The translations under genes were made by a program, and so were the position numbers. A DNA stretch of 64,000 bases from DASPKM01 sp035628135 (GTDB taxonomy: Bacteria; Bacteroidota; Bacteroidia; Chitinophagales; Chitinophagaceae): the NCBI GenBank assembly GCA_035628135.1, contig DASPKM010000005.1, forward strand, positions 155,053-219,052. The letters run 5' to 3'. The notes under the pieces were generated by a model. The model saw only the letters and a list, made by a program, of their open reading frames with translations, made no database searches and was not told the DNA's origin. Of the stretch, positions 45,321 through 53,521 are shown piece by piece (position 1 is the stretch's first letter; every line of letters begins with the position of its first letter).

Positions 45321-46091
45321 TCACTTTAGTTGATACAAGATGTTGGTCATTTTCGAAACAGTAAGCCGGCCGGTGTCGGAGCTGGACAGTACCCCAAGGA
45401 TCATCCATTGACCAGTACGCTGGCTTCTGGCGAAGACCGGTGCTCCTGAAAATCCCCGGTAGGCGTGTTTATCTACGATCTTATTAGACGCAATAAAATA
45501 ATTGAATTTGTCCTGAGTGACTTTAAATGATTCAAAAAAAAAGTTATGTACTGTCGCTTTTTGTCCAGCCAAAAATTCTAATCCCGACGCAAGGGTAAAA
45601 CCAAAAATTTGAATGATGTCGAAGGGGTAGTAGTGGTAGTCGAAATCTCCGACAAAAAGTTCCGCTGAATGCTCGGTGTCAAAAATCGAATCCCTTAATT
45701 CGACAGCAATAATGTCTGGATCTTGTTCTGGATAATCACACTTTGCAGTATCTCGAATTTTTAGCGTCGGTATTGCTGTCATAGCGGGTAACTGATTGGG
45801 TCGGGGTATCGAGATCGTCATCGTCGGCGGATAATCTGGATTACTTTGACGGAAGTCACAACCAGTCAGAACGTGCTTGGCTGTAATCCAATAGATTTTT
45901 GTTTTACTTCTGTAAATAAATCCAGTACTGATAGGGATGATGGGTTTTAAACTGTCTTTCAATTTCACTGCATGAAAGCCCCAAATGAGGTAGCTATACT
46001 TTGCCAACGAGTCAGCAGGCACCTTCGTTGACTGTTGAGCAACTGCGGTGAACGGAATCAGTAGCAACAATATGACTGGAACGTTTTTCAT
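45321..46091 (-). CDS. Secreted trypsin-like serine protease
   Basis: 256 residues. Signal peptide MKNVPVILLLLIPFTAVAQ. The three catalytic residues of a chymotrypsin-fold protease are in order: His73 in WITAKHVL, an Asp in DPDIIAVEL (124 or 126) and Ser215 in YRGFSGAPVF. The surrounding text (STGFIYRSKTKIYWITAKHV) fits the first barrel. It would act in the periplasm or outside the cell. It is the only gene inside the island bounded by the duplicated tRNA-Glu end, and no integrase or target is present. Trypsin-like proteases also activate gasdermins, but this one carries an export signal and lies 44 kb from the gasdermin gene, so no link is claimed. Confidence 0.82.
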   Translation of the reverse strand: MKNVPVILLLLIPFTAVAQQSTKVPADSLAKYSYLIWGFHAVKLKDSLKPIIPISTGFIYRSKTKIYWITAKHVLTGCDFRQSNPDYPPTMTISIPRPNQLPAMTAIPTLKIRDTAKCDYPEQDPDIIAVELRDSIFDTEHSAELFVGDFDYHYYPFDIIQIFGFTLASGLEFLAGQKATVHNFFFESFKVTQDKFNYFIASNKIVDKHAYRGFSGAPVFARSQRTGQWMILGVLSSSDTGRLTVSKMTNILYQLK

Positions 46092-46382
46092 TGAGGCAGA
46101 TGCGTACTTTGTTTTATCGCTTTTACCAAGTCCTTCTGTACGCGCTATTTCTGCAAGTTTGGGAAACAGTGCGTACTGCCCTTTTAACTTAGACTTGATT
46201 CGCTCAGTTTATCAATATAGATCTATTGTGTCTGACGAATTATTACAACCTACTTTTAATATTTATAGATATCTTTTGAAATCCTTTACCTATCATTTTG
46301 AATGGAAAACCTATCCCTCCCAGCATTGAAGATTATAAAATCTCCGAAAAAGATAACGAGTTGAACATAACCTAAATTTGTG

Positions 46383-46401
46383 CGTCCGGTTTGTCGTCCG
46401 G
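46383..46401. repeat. CGTCCGG double repeat (right copy)
   Basis: CGTCCGGTTTGTCGTCCGG, matching 45283-45301 except one base. Read on the minus strand both copies can encode a K/D-K-P-D string, so they may be coding remnants of a lost integrase or cargo gene rather than protein-binding sites. Confidence 0.6.
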
Positions 46402-46418
46402 ATTTTCTTGAAACGTCA

Positions 46419-46441
46419 AAACCCTTGCGCAGCAAGGGTTT
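46419..46441 (-). terminator. Hairpin after tRNA-Glu
   Basis: AAACCCTTGC, loop GCA, GCAAGGGTTT: a perfect 10-base-pair stem 12 bases beyond the tRNA 3' end. Only four T follow on the minus strand, so it is a modest terminator. Confidence 0.6.
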
Positions 46442-46450
46442 CAGAAGAAG

Positions 46451-46470
46451 TGTACCGCGTACGGGATTCG
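46451..46470. repeat. att-like direct repeat at the tRNA-Glu 3' end (proximal copy)
   Basis: The 20 bases identical to 45173-45192, covering the T-arm half and acceptor 3' strand of tRNA-Glu plus two bases. Confidence 0.8.
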
Positions 46471-46524
46471 AACCCGTATCACCACCGTGAAAGGGTGGTG
46501 TCCTAGCCCTTAGACGAACGCGGC
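46453..46524 (-). tRNA. tRNA-Glu (anticodon TTC)
   Basis: On the minus strand a full cloverleaf: acceptor GCCGCGT with ACGCGGT (G1-U72, as seen in some Bacteroidota tRNA-Glu), anticodon stem CCACC/GGTGG with loop CTTTCAC (anticodon TTC), and T-arm ACGGG-TTCGAAT-CCCGT. No CCA is encoded. It reads GAA/GAG codons. Its 3' end is duplicated at 45173-45192. Confidence 0.95.
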
Positions 46525-46633
46525 TCGCTTTTAAGGACGGCAAAGATAGCAGACCATGCTTTCCTATCCAAATTTTTTGACTGAATCACCCAAATTTGAA
46601 CCATCTGATACACAAAACTATTCCCATTCACTG

Positions 46634-46641
46634 TACCTTTG
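46634..46641 (+). promoter_or_regulatory. Candidate -7 box TACCTTTG of gapdh
   Basis: TACCTTTG matches TAnnTTTG, 30 bases before the ATG at 46672. No clear TTTG at 19 bases upstream. Confidence 0.45.
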
Positions 46642-46671
46642 CACCCTCAAACTTCATTCAAATACTTATTT

Positions 46672-47685
46672 ATGAGCACAGTTAAAGTGGCGATCAACGG
46701 GTTCGGGCGTATCGGCCGCCTCGTATATCGCCGGATCTATCAATTGGAAGGAATAGATGTAGTGGCAGTGAACGACCTTACCAGTCCCAAAGTATTAGCA
46801 CACCTCCTGAAATATGATACCGCTCAGGGCCGCTTCAATGCCGATGTAAAAGCTACCGACAACTCCATCGTGGTAGAAGGAGACGAAATAAAAATATACG
46901 CTGAAAAAGATCCCGCTAAAATTCCCTGGAAACAGCACGACGTAGACGTGGTGCTGGAATGTACCGGCTTCTTTACCGATAAGGCAAAGGCCGAAGCCCA
47001 CATCACCGCCGGCGCAAAAAAAGTAGTGATCTCAGCTCCCGCCACCGGCGATCTCAAAACCATTGTCTTTAACGTAAACCATGATATACTCGACGGAAGC
47101 GAGACCATCATATCCTGCGCATCCTGCACCACCAATTGCCTGGCGCCCATGGCCCAGGTGCTGGACGATCAATTCGGTATTATCGCGGGCCTCATGACCA
47201 CGGTGCACGCTTACACCAATGACCAGAACACGCAAGACGCACCGCATCCAAAAGGAGACCTGCGCAGGGCCAGGGCCGCAGCACAGAACATCGTTCCCAA
47301 CAGCACCGGCGCCGCTAAAGCCATTGGGCTGGTGCTTCCTAACCTCAAGGGCAAACTGGACGGCACCGCACAGCGCGTGCCCACGCTCACCGGCTCACTT
47401 ACCGAGCTTACCACCATACTCGGCAAAAAAGTAAGCGCCGAAGAAGTGAACGCAGCCATGAAGGCCGCCTCCAACGAAAGCTATGGTTATACCGAAGACG
47501 AGATCGTGAGCAGCGACGTGATCGGAATGCACTATGGCTCTTTGTTCGATGCTACCCAAACCAAGGTAATTAGCGGCGGCGACCAGCAACTGGTGAAAAC
47601 CGTGGCCTGGTACGACAACGAAATGAGTTACGTAAGCCAACTGGTACGCACCGTGGAATATTTCGCGAAACTTATTTCCAAATAA
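46672..47685 (+). CDS. gap: Glyceraldehyde-3-phosphate dehydrogenase, type I
   Basis: 337 residues. The NAD-binding start VKVAINGFGRIGRLVYR and the active-site SCASCTTNCLAP with catalytic Cys152 are intact, as are TVHAYTNDQNTQDAPHPKGDLRRARAAAQNIVP and the C-terminal WYDNEMSY. It oxidises glyceraldehyde-3-phosphate to 1,3-bisphosphoglycerate in glycolysis. The ATG at 46672 is chosen (an upstream ATG at 46639 would add 11 residues without family similarity). Pgk, the next enzyme of the pathway, follows 0.95 kb downstream with one methyltransferase gene between. Confidence 0.97.
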   Translation: MSTVKVAINGFGRIGRLVYRRIYQLEGIDVVAVNDLTSPKVLAHLLKYDTAQGRFNADVKATDNSIVVEGDEIKIYAEKDPAKIPWKQHDVDVVLECTGFFTDKAKAEAHITAGAKKVVISAPATGDLKTIVFNVNHDILDGSETIISCASCTTNCLAPMAQVLDDQFGIIAGLMTTVHAYTNDQNTQDAPHPKGDLRRARAAAQNIVPNSTGAAKAIGLVLPNLKGKLDGTAQRVPTLTGSLTELTTILGKKVSAEEVNAAMKAASNESYGYTEDEIVSSDVIGMHYGSLFDATQTKVISGGDQQLVKTVAWYDNEMSYVSQLVRTVEYFAKLISK

Positions 47686-47690
47686 CGTTT

Positions 47691-47767
47691 AATTATTAAT
47701 TATTGATTATTAATTATTCATTGTCCGTTTAATCCCGCTCATGAATAATCAATAATTAATGATCAAT
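47691..47767. repeat. AT-rich imperfect inverted repeat
   Basis: Two arms of about 27 bases (near 47695-47721 and 47741-47767), made of ATTAATTATTGATTATT-type text, match in reverse complement except for four positions. It directly follows gapdh and could end its transcript as a long hairpin. The start codon of the next gene lies inside the right arm. Confidence 0.6.
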
Positions 47768-48466
47768 AATTTTTTCTTGAGCCGCTTCGGTCATATCGCA
47801 ACCATTGCCTCCCGGCTTGCGCGCAAGCGCGCCTTCGCATTATTAGGCGGTTTGAATAAAGGCCTGCAGCCGCGGGAGTGCTACGCCATCAAAAAAGGAT
47901 ATCACCACGCAACTTCTGCCGAAGCCTTTGATGACACCAATAACAAAGATGAATGGCAGAAAGAAGTATACCAGCTTGCGCTTCACTGCATGCGGCAACA
48001 AGACCATCGTTCCGTCATCGATGTAGGCTGTGGCTCGGCTTACAAATTGGTGCACATGCTGGGCGCATACCAAACCACCGGCATAGAAGTAAACCCTACG
48101 TACAACTGGCTCAGGCAAACTTATCCCGGCAAAAACTGGCTGTTGTTCGATGAAGTGGACCCGTCTTCATTGCAAACCGATCTCGTGCTTTGCGCGGATG
48201 TCATCGAGCACATTGACGATCCGGATGGCCTCATGCAATTCTTACAATCCATTCATTGCAGGCAGTTATTGATCAGCACGCCCGAGCGGGACGCTGTTGC
48301 AGGCAAAAGCGACTACGGCCCTCCCGCCAATACATCGCACTATAGAGAATGGAATGCGGCAGAGTTCAGGGAATATGTTTCGAGGTATTTTATAGTAGAA
48401 GAGCAAATAGTGTTGCCCGGCCTATCTGTTACCCAGGTAATTATCTGCCGTAAAAAATCGCACTAA
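47759..48466 (+). CDS. SAM-dependent class I methyltransferase
   Basis: 235 residues. Rossmann-fold methyltransferase signature VIDVGCGSAYKLVHML (about 82-97), then an acidic loop TGIEVNP and LVLCADVIEHIDDPDGLMQFL as motif IV with the E-H-I-D string. The substrate is unknown; this subgroup methylates many small molecules and sugars. The N-terminal ~40 residues contain a basic helix (ASRLARKRAFALLGGLNKG). The annotated start lies inside the AT-rich inverted repeat, so the true start could be further in. It sits between gapdh and pgk, with no obvious functional tie. Confidence 0.82.
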   Translation: MINNFFLSRFGHIATIASRLARKRAFALLGGLNKGLQPRECYAIKKGYHHATSAEAFDDTNNKDEWQKEVYQLALHCMRQQDHRSVIDVGCGSAYKLVHMLGAYQTTGIEVNPTYNWLRQTYPGKNWLLFDEVDPSSLQTDLVLCADVIEHIDDPDGLMQFLQSIHCRQLLISTPERDAVAGKSDYGPPANTSHYREWNAAEFREYVSRYFIVEEQIVLPGLSVTQVIICRKKSH

Positions 48467-48631
48467 CCACATTGCATGTTTCGGGTACAACCTCTCGGCC
48501 CGGGTTCGCTTATTGAAGCTAATGCGTGAAGCGGGCCGGCATGCCCGGCAACAGGATATAGCCGCAATTTGATGTCGCGTCCTGAATGGTTCAGTAGCGC
48601 TATCTTTACAGCACAACAGAATCGATAAATT

Positions 48632-49825
48632 ATGAGCAAATTTTCGGACTACAATTTTTCAGGACAAAAAGCATTGATAAGAGTGGATTTTAACGTGCCG
48701 CTGGATGGACATTTTACAATTACCGACGATACGCGCATGCAGGCTGCCGTTCCCACCATTAAGAAAATACTCAGCGACGGAGGCAGTGCCATCCTGATGA
48801 GCCACCTCGGCCGACCCAAGGATGGGCCTTCTGAAAAATATTCGCTCAGGCATCTGATCAATCACTTAGGGCAATTGCTTGGTACAAAAGTGTTGTTCGC
48901 GGACGATTGCATCGGCGAATCTGCTGTTAAAGCTGCCGCATCGCTTAAACCCGGTGAAGTGCTGCTATTGGAAAACCTTCGCTTTTATAAACAGGAAGAA
49001 AAAGGGGATGAGGCTTTTGCTGAAAAGCTTAGCAAGCTGGGAGATGTATATGTGAACGATGCGTTCGGCACAGCACACCGTGCGCATGCGTCCACAGCGG
49101 TCATCGCAAAATTTTTTCCGCCTGACCGCAGGATGTTCGGTTATGTGATGGAAAATGAAATAGAAAGCGCGGAAAAAGTATTGAACAGTTCAGCAACTCC
49201 TTTTACCGCCATCATCGGCGGCGCAAAAGTGAGCGACAAGATACTCATACTCGAAACCCTGCTCGAAAAAGCCACCGATATCATCATCGGCGGAGGCATG
49301 GCCTATACCTTCATCAAGGCGCAGGGCGGTAATATCGGGACTTCACTTTGCGAAGACGATCGATTGGACACCGCCAACGATCTGATGAAAAAAGCAACGG
49401 AAAAAAATGTGTGCATCCACCTTCCGTCCGATTCCGTTATCGCCGACAAGTTCGACGCGAATGCCCAGGCTTCCGCGGCCCCTAGCAACAACATCCCGGA
49501 AGGCTGGATGGGACTGGATATCGGCTCAAATGCCTGCGACCAATTCTGCAACATCATTTCCCGCTCCAAAACCATTTTATGGAATGGACCGATGGGCGTT
49601 TTTGAAATGGAAAAATTCCAGCATGGCACCAAGGCCGTTGCAAAAGCGGTGGCCGAGGCCACACAGGATGGAGCGTATTCGCTGGTAGGCGGCGGCGACA
49701 GCGTTGCAGCGGTTAACCAATTCGGTTATGCAGATAAGGTAAGCTACGTATCTACCGGCGGCGGCGCCATGCTCGAGTACTTCGAAGGAAAAGAATTGCC
49801 GGGTATTGCCGCGGTTAAAAGTTAG
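48632..49825 (+). CDS. pgk: Phosphoglycerate kinase
   Basis: 397 residues. Family start ALIRVDFNVPLDG, then ILMSHLGRPK, LLLENLRFYKQEEK, VNDAFGTAHRAHAST, AIIGGAKVSDKI, IIGGGMAYTF and the C-terminal nucleotide-binding YSLVGGGDSVAAV with STGGGAMLEY. It converts 1,3-bisphosphoglycerate to 3-phosphoglycerate with ATP gain. A TATCTTTA at 48601-48608 resembles the -7 box. It is not directly coupled to gapdh. Confidence 0.97.
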   Translation: MSKFSDYNFSGQKALIRVDFNVPLDGHFTITDDTRMQAAVPTIKKILSDGGSAILMSHLGRPKDGPSEKYSLRHLINHLGQLLGTKVLFADDCIGESAVKAAASLKPGEVLLLENLRFYKQEEKGDEAFAEKLSKLGDVYVNDAFGTAHRAHASTAVIAKFFPPDRRMFGYVMENEIESAEKVLNSSATPFTAIIGGAKVSDKILILETLLEKATDIIIGGGMAYTFIKAQGGNIGTSLCEDDRLDTANDLMKKATEKNVCIHLPSDSVIADKFDANAQASAAPSNNIPEGWMGLDIGSNACDQFCNIISRSKTILWNGPMGVFEMEKFQHGTKAVAKAVAEATQDGAYSLVGGGDSVAAVNQFGYADKVSYVSTGGGAMLEYFEGKELPGIAAVKS

Positions 49826-49850
49826 CAGTTTGTAAACCACCACCACAAAC

Positions 49851-50930
49851 TCAATTTGTGATCTCAATTATCTTATCATTACCATTGCTGGTGCAGATGT
49901 ATACTTTCCCTTCGGGAGAAATACAGACATCGCGCAGCCTTCCAAACCTGCCATCGAAAAACTCATAGCTGGTAGCAACGCTCTTTTTATCGCTGCCCAA
50001 TTTTAATTGGATGAGCTTGCTGCCTTTGAGGGTGCATAATAATAAAGAATTGCGCCATTGAGGAATTAATGCCGCATCATAGTAGTCCAAACCACAAACC
50101 GCTTCGGTGGGCGTCCAGGCCCGAATGGGTTCCTTTACGCGTTGGCTGTTGCAGAAATTGCGTTCGTCGGCATCGTTGCACATGCCTTCCACATTAGGCC
50201 ATCCATAATTGCGGCCTTTCTCGATGATGTTCACTTCATCGTCGGTAATGGCGCCATGTTCGGAACTGTATAATATGTTATTGGCATACACCAGTCCCTG
50301 TGCATTGCGGTGGCCAAAGCTCCATACGGCGCTGCCCGTGGTTGGATTGTCCGCGGGAATGCTACCGTCGAGGTTCAACCGCAAAAGCTTGCCGTTGAGC
50401 GAAGATTTGTTTTGAGGCAGGGATTGATTGGCCGCATCGCCTGTAGTGATCCACAACTTGCGGTCGGGCGTTATGATCAACCTGCAACCATTGTGAATGC
50501 CCGCGGCCTGAATGCCTTCGAGGATAGTAAAGGGTTGTGACAGCGTGCTGCCATTATAAGTGAACCGCACGATCTTTTCGCGGTACCTGCCCGAAGCATC
50601 GTCGTAATTATAAGCCACAAAAACATGCGGAGTGTTGGCAAAATCGGGGTGCAGCGCCATTCCCAGCAAGCCGCCTTCGCCGCTGGCCTCTACTTCGTTG
50701 ATGGTTATAAGTGGTATCACACTTCCCGACACGGGGTTAACCCTGCTGATGCGCCCGCCACGCTCTGTCATCCAGATATGGTTATCGGGCCCCCAAAGGA
50801 TTTCCCAGGGATAGCGCAGGTTCTCCACAATCACTTTTGTGCTAAGCAATGGGCTTTCCTCGTCTACGGTCTTGTTGCACCTGCCATTGAGCAACACTAC
50901 CAGCAACAAACTGCAAACAGGTAAAAACAT
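49851..50930 (-). CDS. PQQ-dependent sugar (glucose/sorbosone-type) dehydrogenase
   Basis: 359 residues of the six-bladed propeller family of soluble glucose / sorbosone dehydrogenases and aldose sugar dehydrogenases: VENLRYPWEILWGPDNHIWMTERGGRISRV, GLLGMALHPDF, NGCRLIITPDRKLWITTGDA, SFGHRNAQGLVY and EHGAITDDEVNIIEKGRNYGWPNVEG. The signal-like start ends NGRC with Arg before the Cys, a poor lipobox, so it may be a plain secreted protein. It would oxidise a sugar or aldose in the periplasm using PQQ; the substrate is not defined. Convergent with pgk. Confidence 0.87.
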   Translation of the reverse strand: MFLPVCSLLLVVLLNGRCNKTVDEESPLLSTKVIVENLRYPWEILWGPDNHIWMTERGGRISRVNPVSGSVIPLITINEVEASGEGGLLGMALHPDFANTPHVFVAYNYDDASGRYREKIVRFTYNGSTLSQPFTILEGIQAAGIHNGCRLIITPDRKLWITTGDAANQSLPQNKSSLNGKLLRLNLDGSIPADNPTTGSAVWSFGHRNAQGLVYANNILYSSEHGAITDDEVNIIEKGRNYGWPNVEGMCNDADERNFCNSQRVKEPIRAWTPTEAVCGLDYYDAALIPQWRNSLLLCTLKGSKLIQLKLGSDKKSVATSYEFFDGRFGRLRDVCISPEGKVYICTSNGNDKIIEITN

Positions 50931-51058
50931 AGAATGATTTTTGCTTGTTCAAGTTACGTCAAGCGTTATGCCGTAACATAAATATTTGACGAGGTGTAAT
51001 ATTTTCGTTACACAACACTCAAATATGTTAATTTTAATGTCACTTAAACTTCAGAAAA

Positions 51059-51649
51059 ATGAAAGGTCGTAACCTGGTTTTAATTGTAATAGTAGCGCTC
51101 ATCCTGATCTTGGGTGGTTGTGGATGTAGTGGATATAACAGACTGGTAGGCCAGGATGAATCCGTAAAGAAAGCATGGGCCAATGTTCAATCCGATTACC
51201 AGAACAGGGCTGATCTTGTGCCGAACCTGGTAAATACTGTGAAGGGCGCTGCCAATTTTGAACAGGAAACGCTTACCCAGGTCATCGAGGCCAGGGCCAA
51301 GGCAACATCTGTCAACGTCAGCGCAGACAGCCTTACCCCAGAAAGAATGCAACAGTTCCAACAGGCGCAGGCCCAGTTGAGCGGGGCCCTCAGCAGGCTG
51401 CTGGTAACCGTGGAGAGGTATCCTGAATTGAAGGCCAACCAAAATTTCCTGCAGTTGCAGGGACAGTTAGAAGGCATCGAGAACGGCATACGCAATTCGC
51501 GCAACACCTTCAACGCGGCAGTGAACGACTATAACGTGCAGGTGCGCCGTTTTCCAACCAATATTTTTGCTGGCATGTTCGGCTTCAGGCCAAGGGAAAG
51601 TTTCACGGCCGATGAAGGCGCGCAAAATGCGCCCCGGGTTCAATTCTAA
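51059..51649 (+). CDS. LemA-family membrane protein (first copy)
   Basis: 196 residues. N-terminal membrane segment (LVLIVIVALILILGGCGCSGYNRLV), then the LemA helical hairpin: QDESVKKAWANVQSDYQNRADLVPNLVNTVKGAANFEQETLTQVIEARAKATS and ENGIRNSRNTFNAAVNDYNVQVRRFPTNIFAGMFGF. LemA proteins form ring-like assemblies; their role in envelope stress or remodelling is still unclear. It is the first of a run of two LemA and two TPM genes with gaps of 3 to 5 bases or overlaps, so they make one operon. Confidence 0.93.
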   Translation: MKGRNLVLIVIVALILILGGCGCSGYNRLVGQDESVKKAWANVQSDYQNRADLVPNLVNTVKGAANFEQETLTQVIEARAKATSVNVSADSLTPERMQQFQQAQAQLSGALSRLLVTVERYPELKANQNFLQLQGQLEGIENGIRNSRNTFNAAVNDYNVQVRRFPTNIFAGMFGFRPRESFTADEGAQNAPRVQF

Positions 51650-51652
51650 TAT

Positions 51653-52243
51653 ATGAAACGCAAAGGCTGGCTACTGGTGCTGGGTGGAATAGTAGTGCTT
51701 ATTATTATCTACCTGGCCACCACATATAATTCACTGGTAAGTAAAGAAGAGAATGTAAAACGCTATTGGGGCGATTTGCATACGACCTATCAACGCAGGA
51801 ACGACTTAATACCGAGCCTCGTGGCAGTGGTCAAAGCTTCGTCTACCTACGAAAAGACTGTGCTGGAACAAGTAGCGACGGCAAGAGCCAAAGCATCACA
51901 GCTAAGCATTGCGGCGGATGTGAACTACCAGAACTTTCAACAGTTGGAAGCATTGCAGGGAGAACTGGCCTCCTCCGTCAACCGCGCCATTGCAGTGGTG
52001 GAAAATTATCCTGACCTGAAGGGAACAAAGAATTTCCTGCGGCTGCAATCGCAACTGGAGGGCACGGAGCGGAGGATAAAACTGGCAAGGAAAGATTTTA
52101 ACCAGGCTGTCGCAGAGTACAACAACGCTGCGCGGCGCTTTCCTACGAACATCGCTGCCGCCCTTTTTGGTTTTTCAGTAAAAGAAGGATTTACAGCGGA
52201 CGCCGGGGCAAGCCAGGCGCCTGAAATAAATTTTAAACAATAA
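51653..52243 (+). CDS. LemA-family membrane protein (second copy)
   Basis: 196 residues, the same length as the first copy and 3 bases after it. Single N-terminal membrane segment (LVLGGIVVLIIIYLATTYNSLV), then SKEENVKRYWGDLHTTYQRRNDLIPSLVAVVKASSTYEKTVLEQVATARAKAS and RRIKLARKDFNQAVAEYNNAARRFPTNIAAALFGFS. A diverged duplicate of its neighbour. It lies 4 bases before the first TPM gene, and LemA-TPM pairing is widespread in bacteria. Confidence 0.93.
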   Translation: MKRKGWLLVLGGIVVLIIIYLATTYNSLVSKEENVKRYWGDLHTTYQRRNDLIPSLVAVVKASSTYEKTVLEQVATARAKASQLSIAADVNYQNFQQLEALQGELASSVNRAIAVVENYPDLKGTKNFLRLQSQLEGTERRIKLARKDFNQAVAEYNNAARRFPTNIAAALFGFSVKEGFTADAGASQAPEINFKQ

Positions 52244-52247
52244 GCCC

Positions 52248-52709
52248 GTGCGGTTATTTCCATGGACTAAACAAAAAGAATTCCTTTCGCACGATGAAAA
52301 GGAAGTAGTGTTGCACGCCATCCGCGAAGCGGAACAAAAAACCAGCGGCGAGATAAGGGTATACATCGAAAACCATTGCAGGTATGTAGACCCGATAGAC
52401 CGCGCTGCGGAATTGTTCTTTGGATTACGCATGGACCAAACCAGGGACAGGAACGGCGTGCTGGTGTACATTGCCGTAAGAGACAGGCAACTGGCCATAC
52501 TCGGCGATGAAGGCATTCATCAACGAGTAGGAAAGGAATTCTGGGCAAAGGAAGTGCATGAAATGCTCGTAGAATTTCACGCCGACCATTATGCGGCGGG
52601 ACTTGCAAAAGTAATCACCGAAATAGGAGAAGCGCTGCACATGCACTTTCCATACGACGGAAAAACAGATAAAAACGAATTGCCGGATGACATTGTTTTT
52701 GGAAATTAA
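52248..52709 (+). CDS. TPM-domain protein (YgcG-type, short form)
   Basis: 153 residues starting with GTG, 4 bases after the second LemA gene; no ATG in frame fits. A TPM domain occupies most of it: LSHDEKEVVLHAIREAEQKTSGEIRVYIENHC, RNGVLVYIAVRDRQLAILGDEGIHQRVGKEFW and HFPYDGKTDKNELPDDIVFGN. It has no membrane segment, unlike the next gene. TPM domains may bind metal or act as phosphatases, and are found with LemA in envelope functions. Confidence 0.88.
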   Translation: MRLFPWTKQKEFLSHDEKEVVLHAIREAEQKTSGEIRVYIENHCRYVDPIDRAAELFFGLRMDQTRDRNGVLVYIAVRDRQLAILGDEGIHQRVGKEFWAKEVHEMLVEFHADHYAAGLAKVITEIGEALHMHFPYDGKTDKNELPDDIVFGN

Positions 52710-53514
52710 CTGGCGGAATGTAAGCTTGAAACGATGGGCCTTCTTCATAGCAGGTTTGTTGCTTGCCTTTACGGGCATCGCACAGGAATATCCGGCAAAG
52801 CCTAACCCGCCAAAGCTGGTAAATGATTTCACTAGTCCCAAGCTTTTGACTCCTGATCAGGAGCAAGCATTAGAAAACAAGTTGATGGCTTACAACGACA
52901 CCACTTCTACACAAATAGCCATCGTAATACTCGAATCCATTGGCGGCTCCGACCCCGGCGATTATGCTACGGAACTAGGAAGGCGATGGGAAGTAGGGCA
53001 GAAAGGATTCAATAATGGAGTAGTTATTTTGCTTACTACAGGCGGTGGCGAAGGCCGGCGGCACGCATTCATTGCCCCTGGGTATGGATTAGAAAAAGCA
53101 ATACCGGATTATACCGCAAAAGAAATTGTAGACAATGAGCTGATCCCTTACCTGAAGGAGAAAGATTATTTCAGGGCATTGAACCATACCGTGGATGCCA
53201 TTATACAAGCAGCGGCTGGCCAATACACAGCGCCGGAAGGATATGGCAACAGGGGCGGGAAGGAAAAGGGAAGTCCTTTGTTCTTCATCATCGCCATTAT
53301 TGTTATCATCATGTTCATTGTAAGGAACAGGGGTGGAGGCCGCGGTGGTGGAATGATGAGCCGGCGCGGATACCGCAGGTCTTCGGCGTCGCCCATTTGG
53401 TGGTTGCCCATGGGTGGGGGAGGCGGCGGATGGTCCGGCGGCGGAGGAGGCGGAGGCTTCGGTGGATTCGGAGGCGGCAGCTTTGGTGGCGGTGGCGCTG
53501 GCGGTAGCTGGTAA
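52687..53514 (+). CDS. TPM-domain membrane protein with glycine-rich tail (YgcG-type)
   Basis: Up to 275 residues, overlapping the previous gene by 23 bases. Signal peptide or anchor (LKRWAFFIAGLLLAFTGIAQ; a start at the TTG at 52726 would fit it equally well), TPM domain (FTSPKLLTPDQEQALENKLMAYNDTTSTQIAIVILES; GNNGVVILLTTGG-like strands; YTAKEIVDNELIPYLKEKDYF), one membrane segment (FFIIAIIVIIMFIV) and a C-terminal tail with long runs of Gly (WSGGGGGGGFGGFGGG). The Gly tail is characteristic of this family. Last gene of the LemA-TPM operon. Confidence 0.9.
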   Translation: MTLFLEINWRNVSLKRWAFFIAGLLLAFTGIAQEYPAKPNPPKLVNDFTSPKLLTPDQEQALENKLMAYNDTTSTQIAIVILESIGGSDPGDYATELGRRWEVGQKGFNNGVVILLTTGGGEGRRHAFIAPGYGLEKAIPDYTAKEIVDNELIPYLKEKDYFRALNHTVDAIIQAAAGQYTAPEGYGNRGGKEKGSPLFFIIAIIVIIMFIVRNRGGGRGGGMMSRRGYRRSSASPIWWLPMGGGGGGWSGGGGGGGFGGFGGGSFGGGGAGGSW

Positions 53515-53521
53515 TTAAATT

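Noticed and set aside
45321..46091. The secreted trypsin-like protease as the activator of the gasdermin-like protein
   Set aside because: It is 44 kb away, has an export signal, and sits in its own tRNA-bounded island; activating proteases are usually adjacent and cytoplasmic.
46048..46329. Plus-strand open frame overlapping the protease start
   Set aside because: It overlaps the signal peptide region of the protease in antisense and has no recognisable composition or family.
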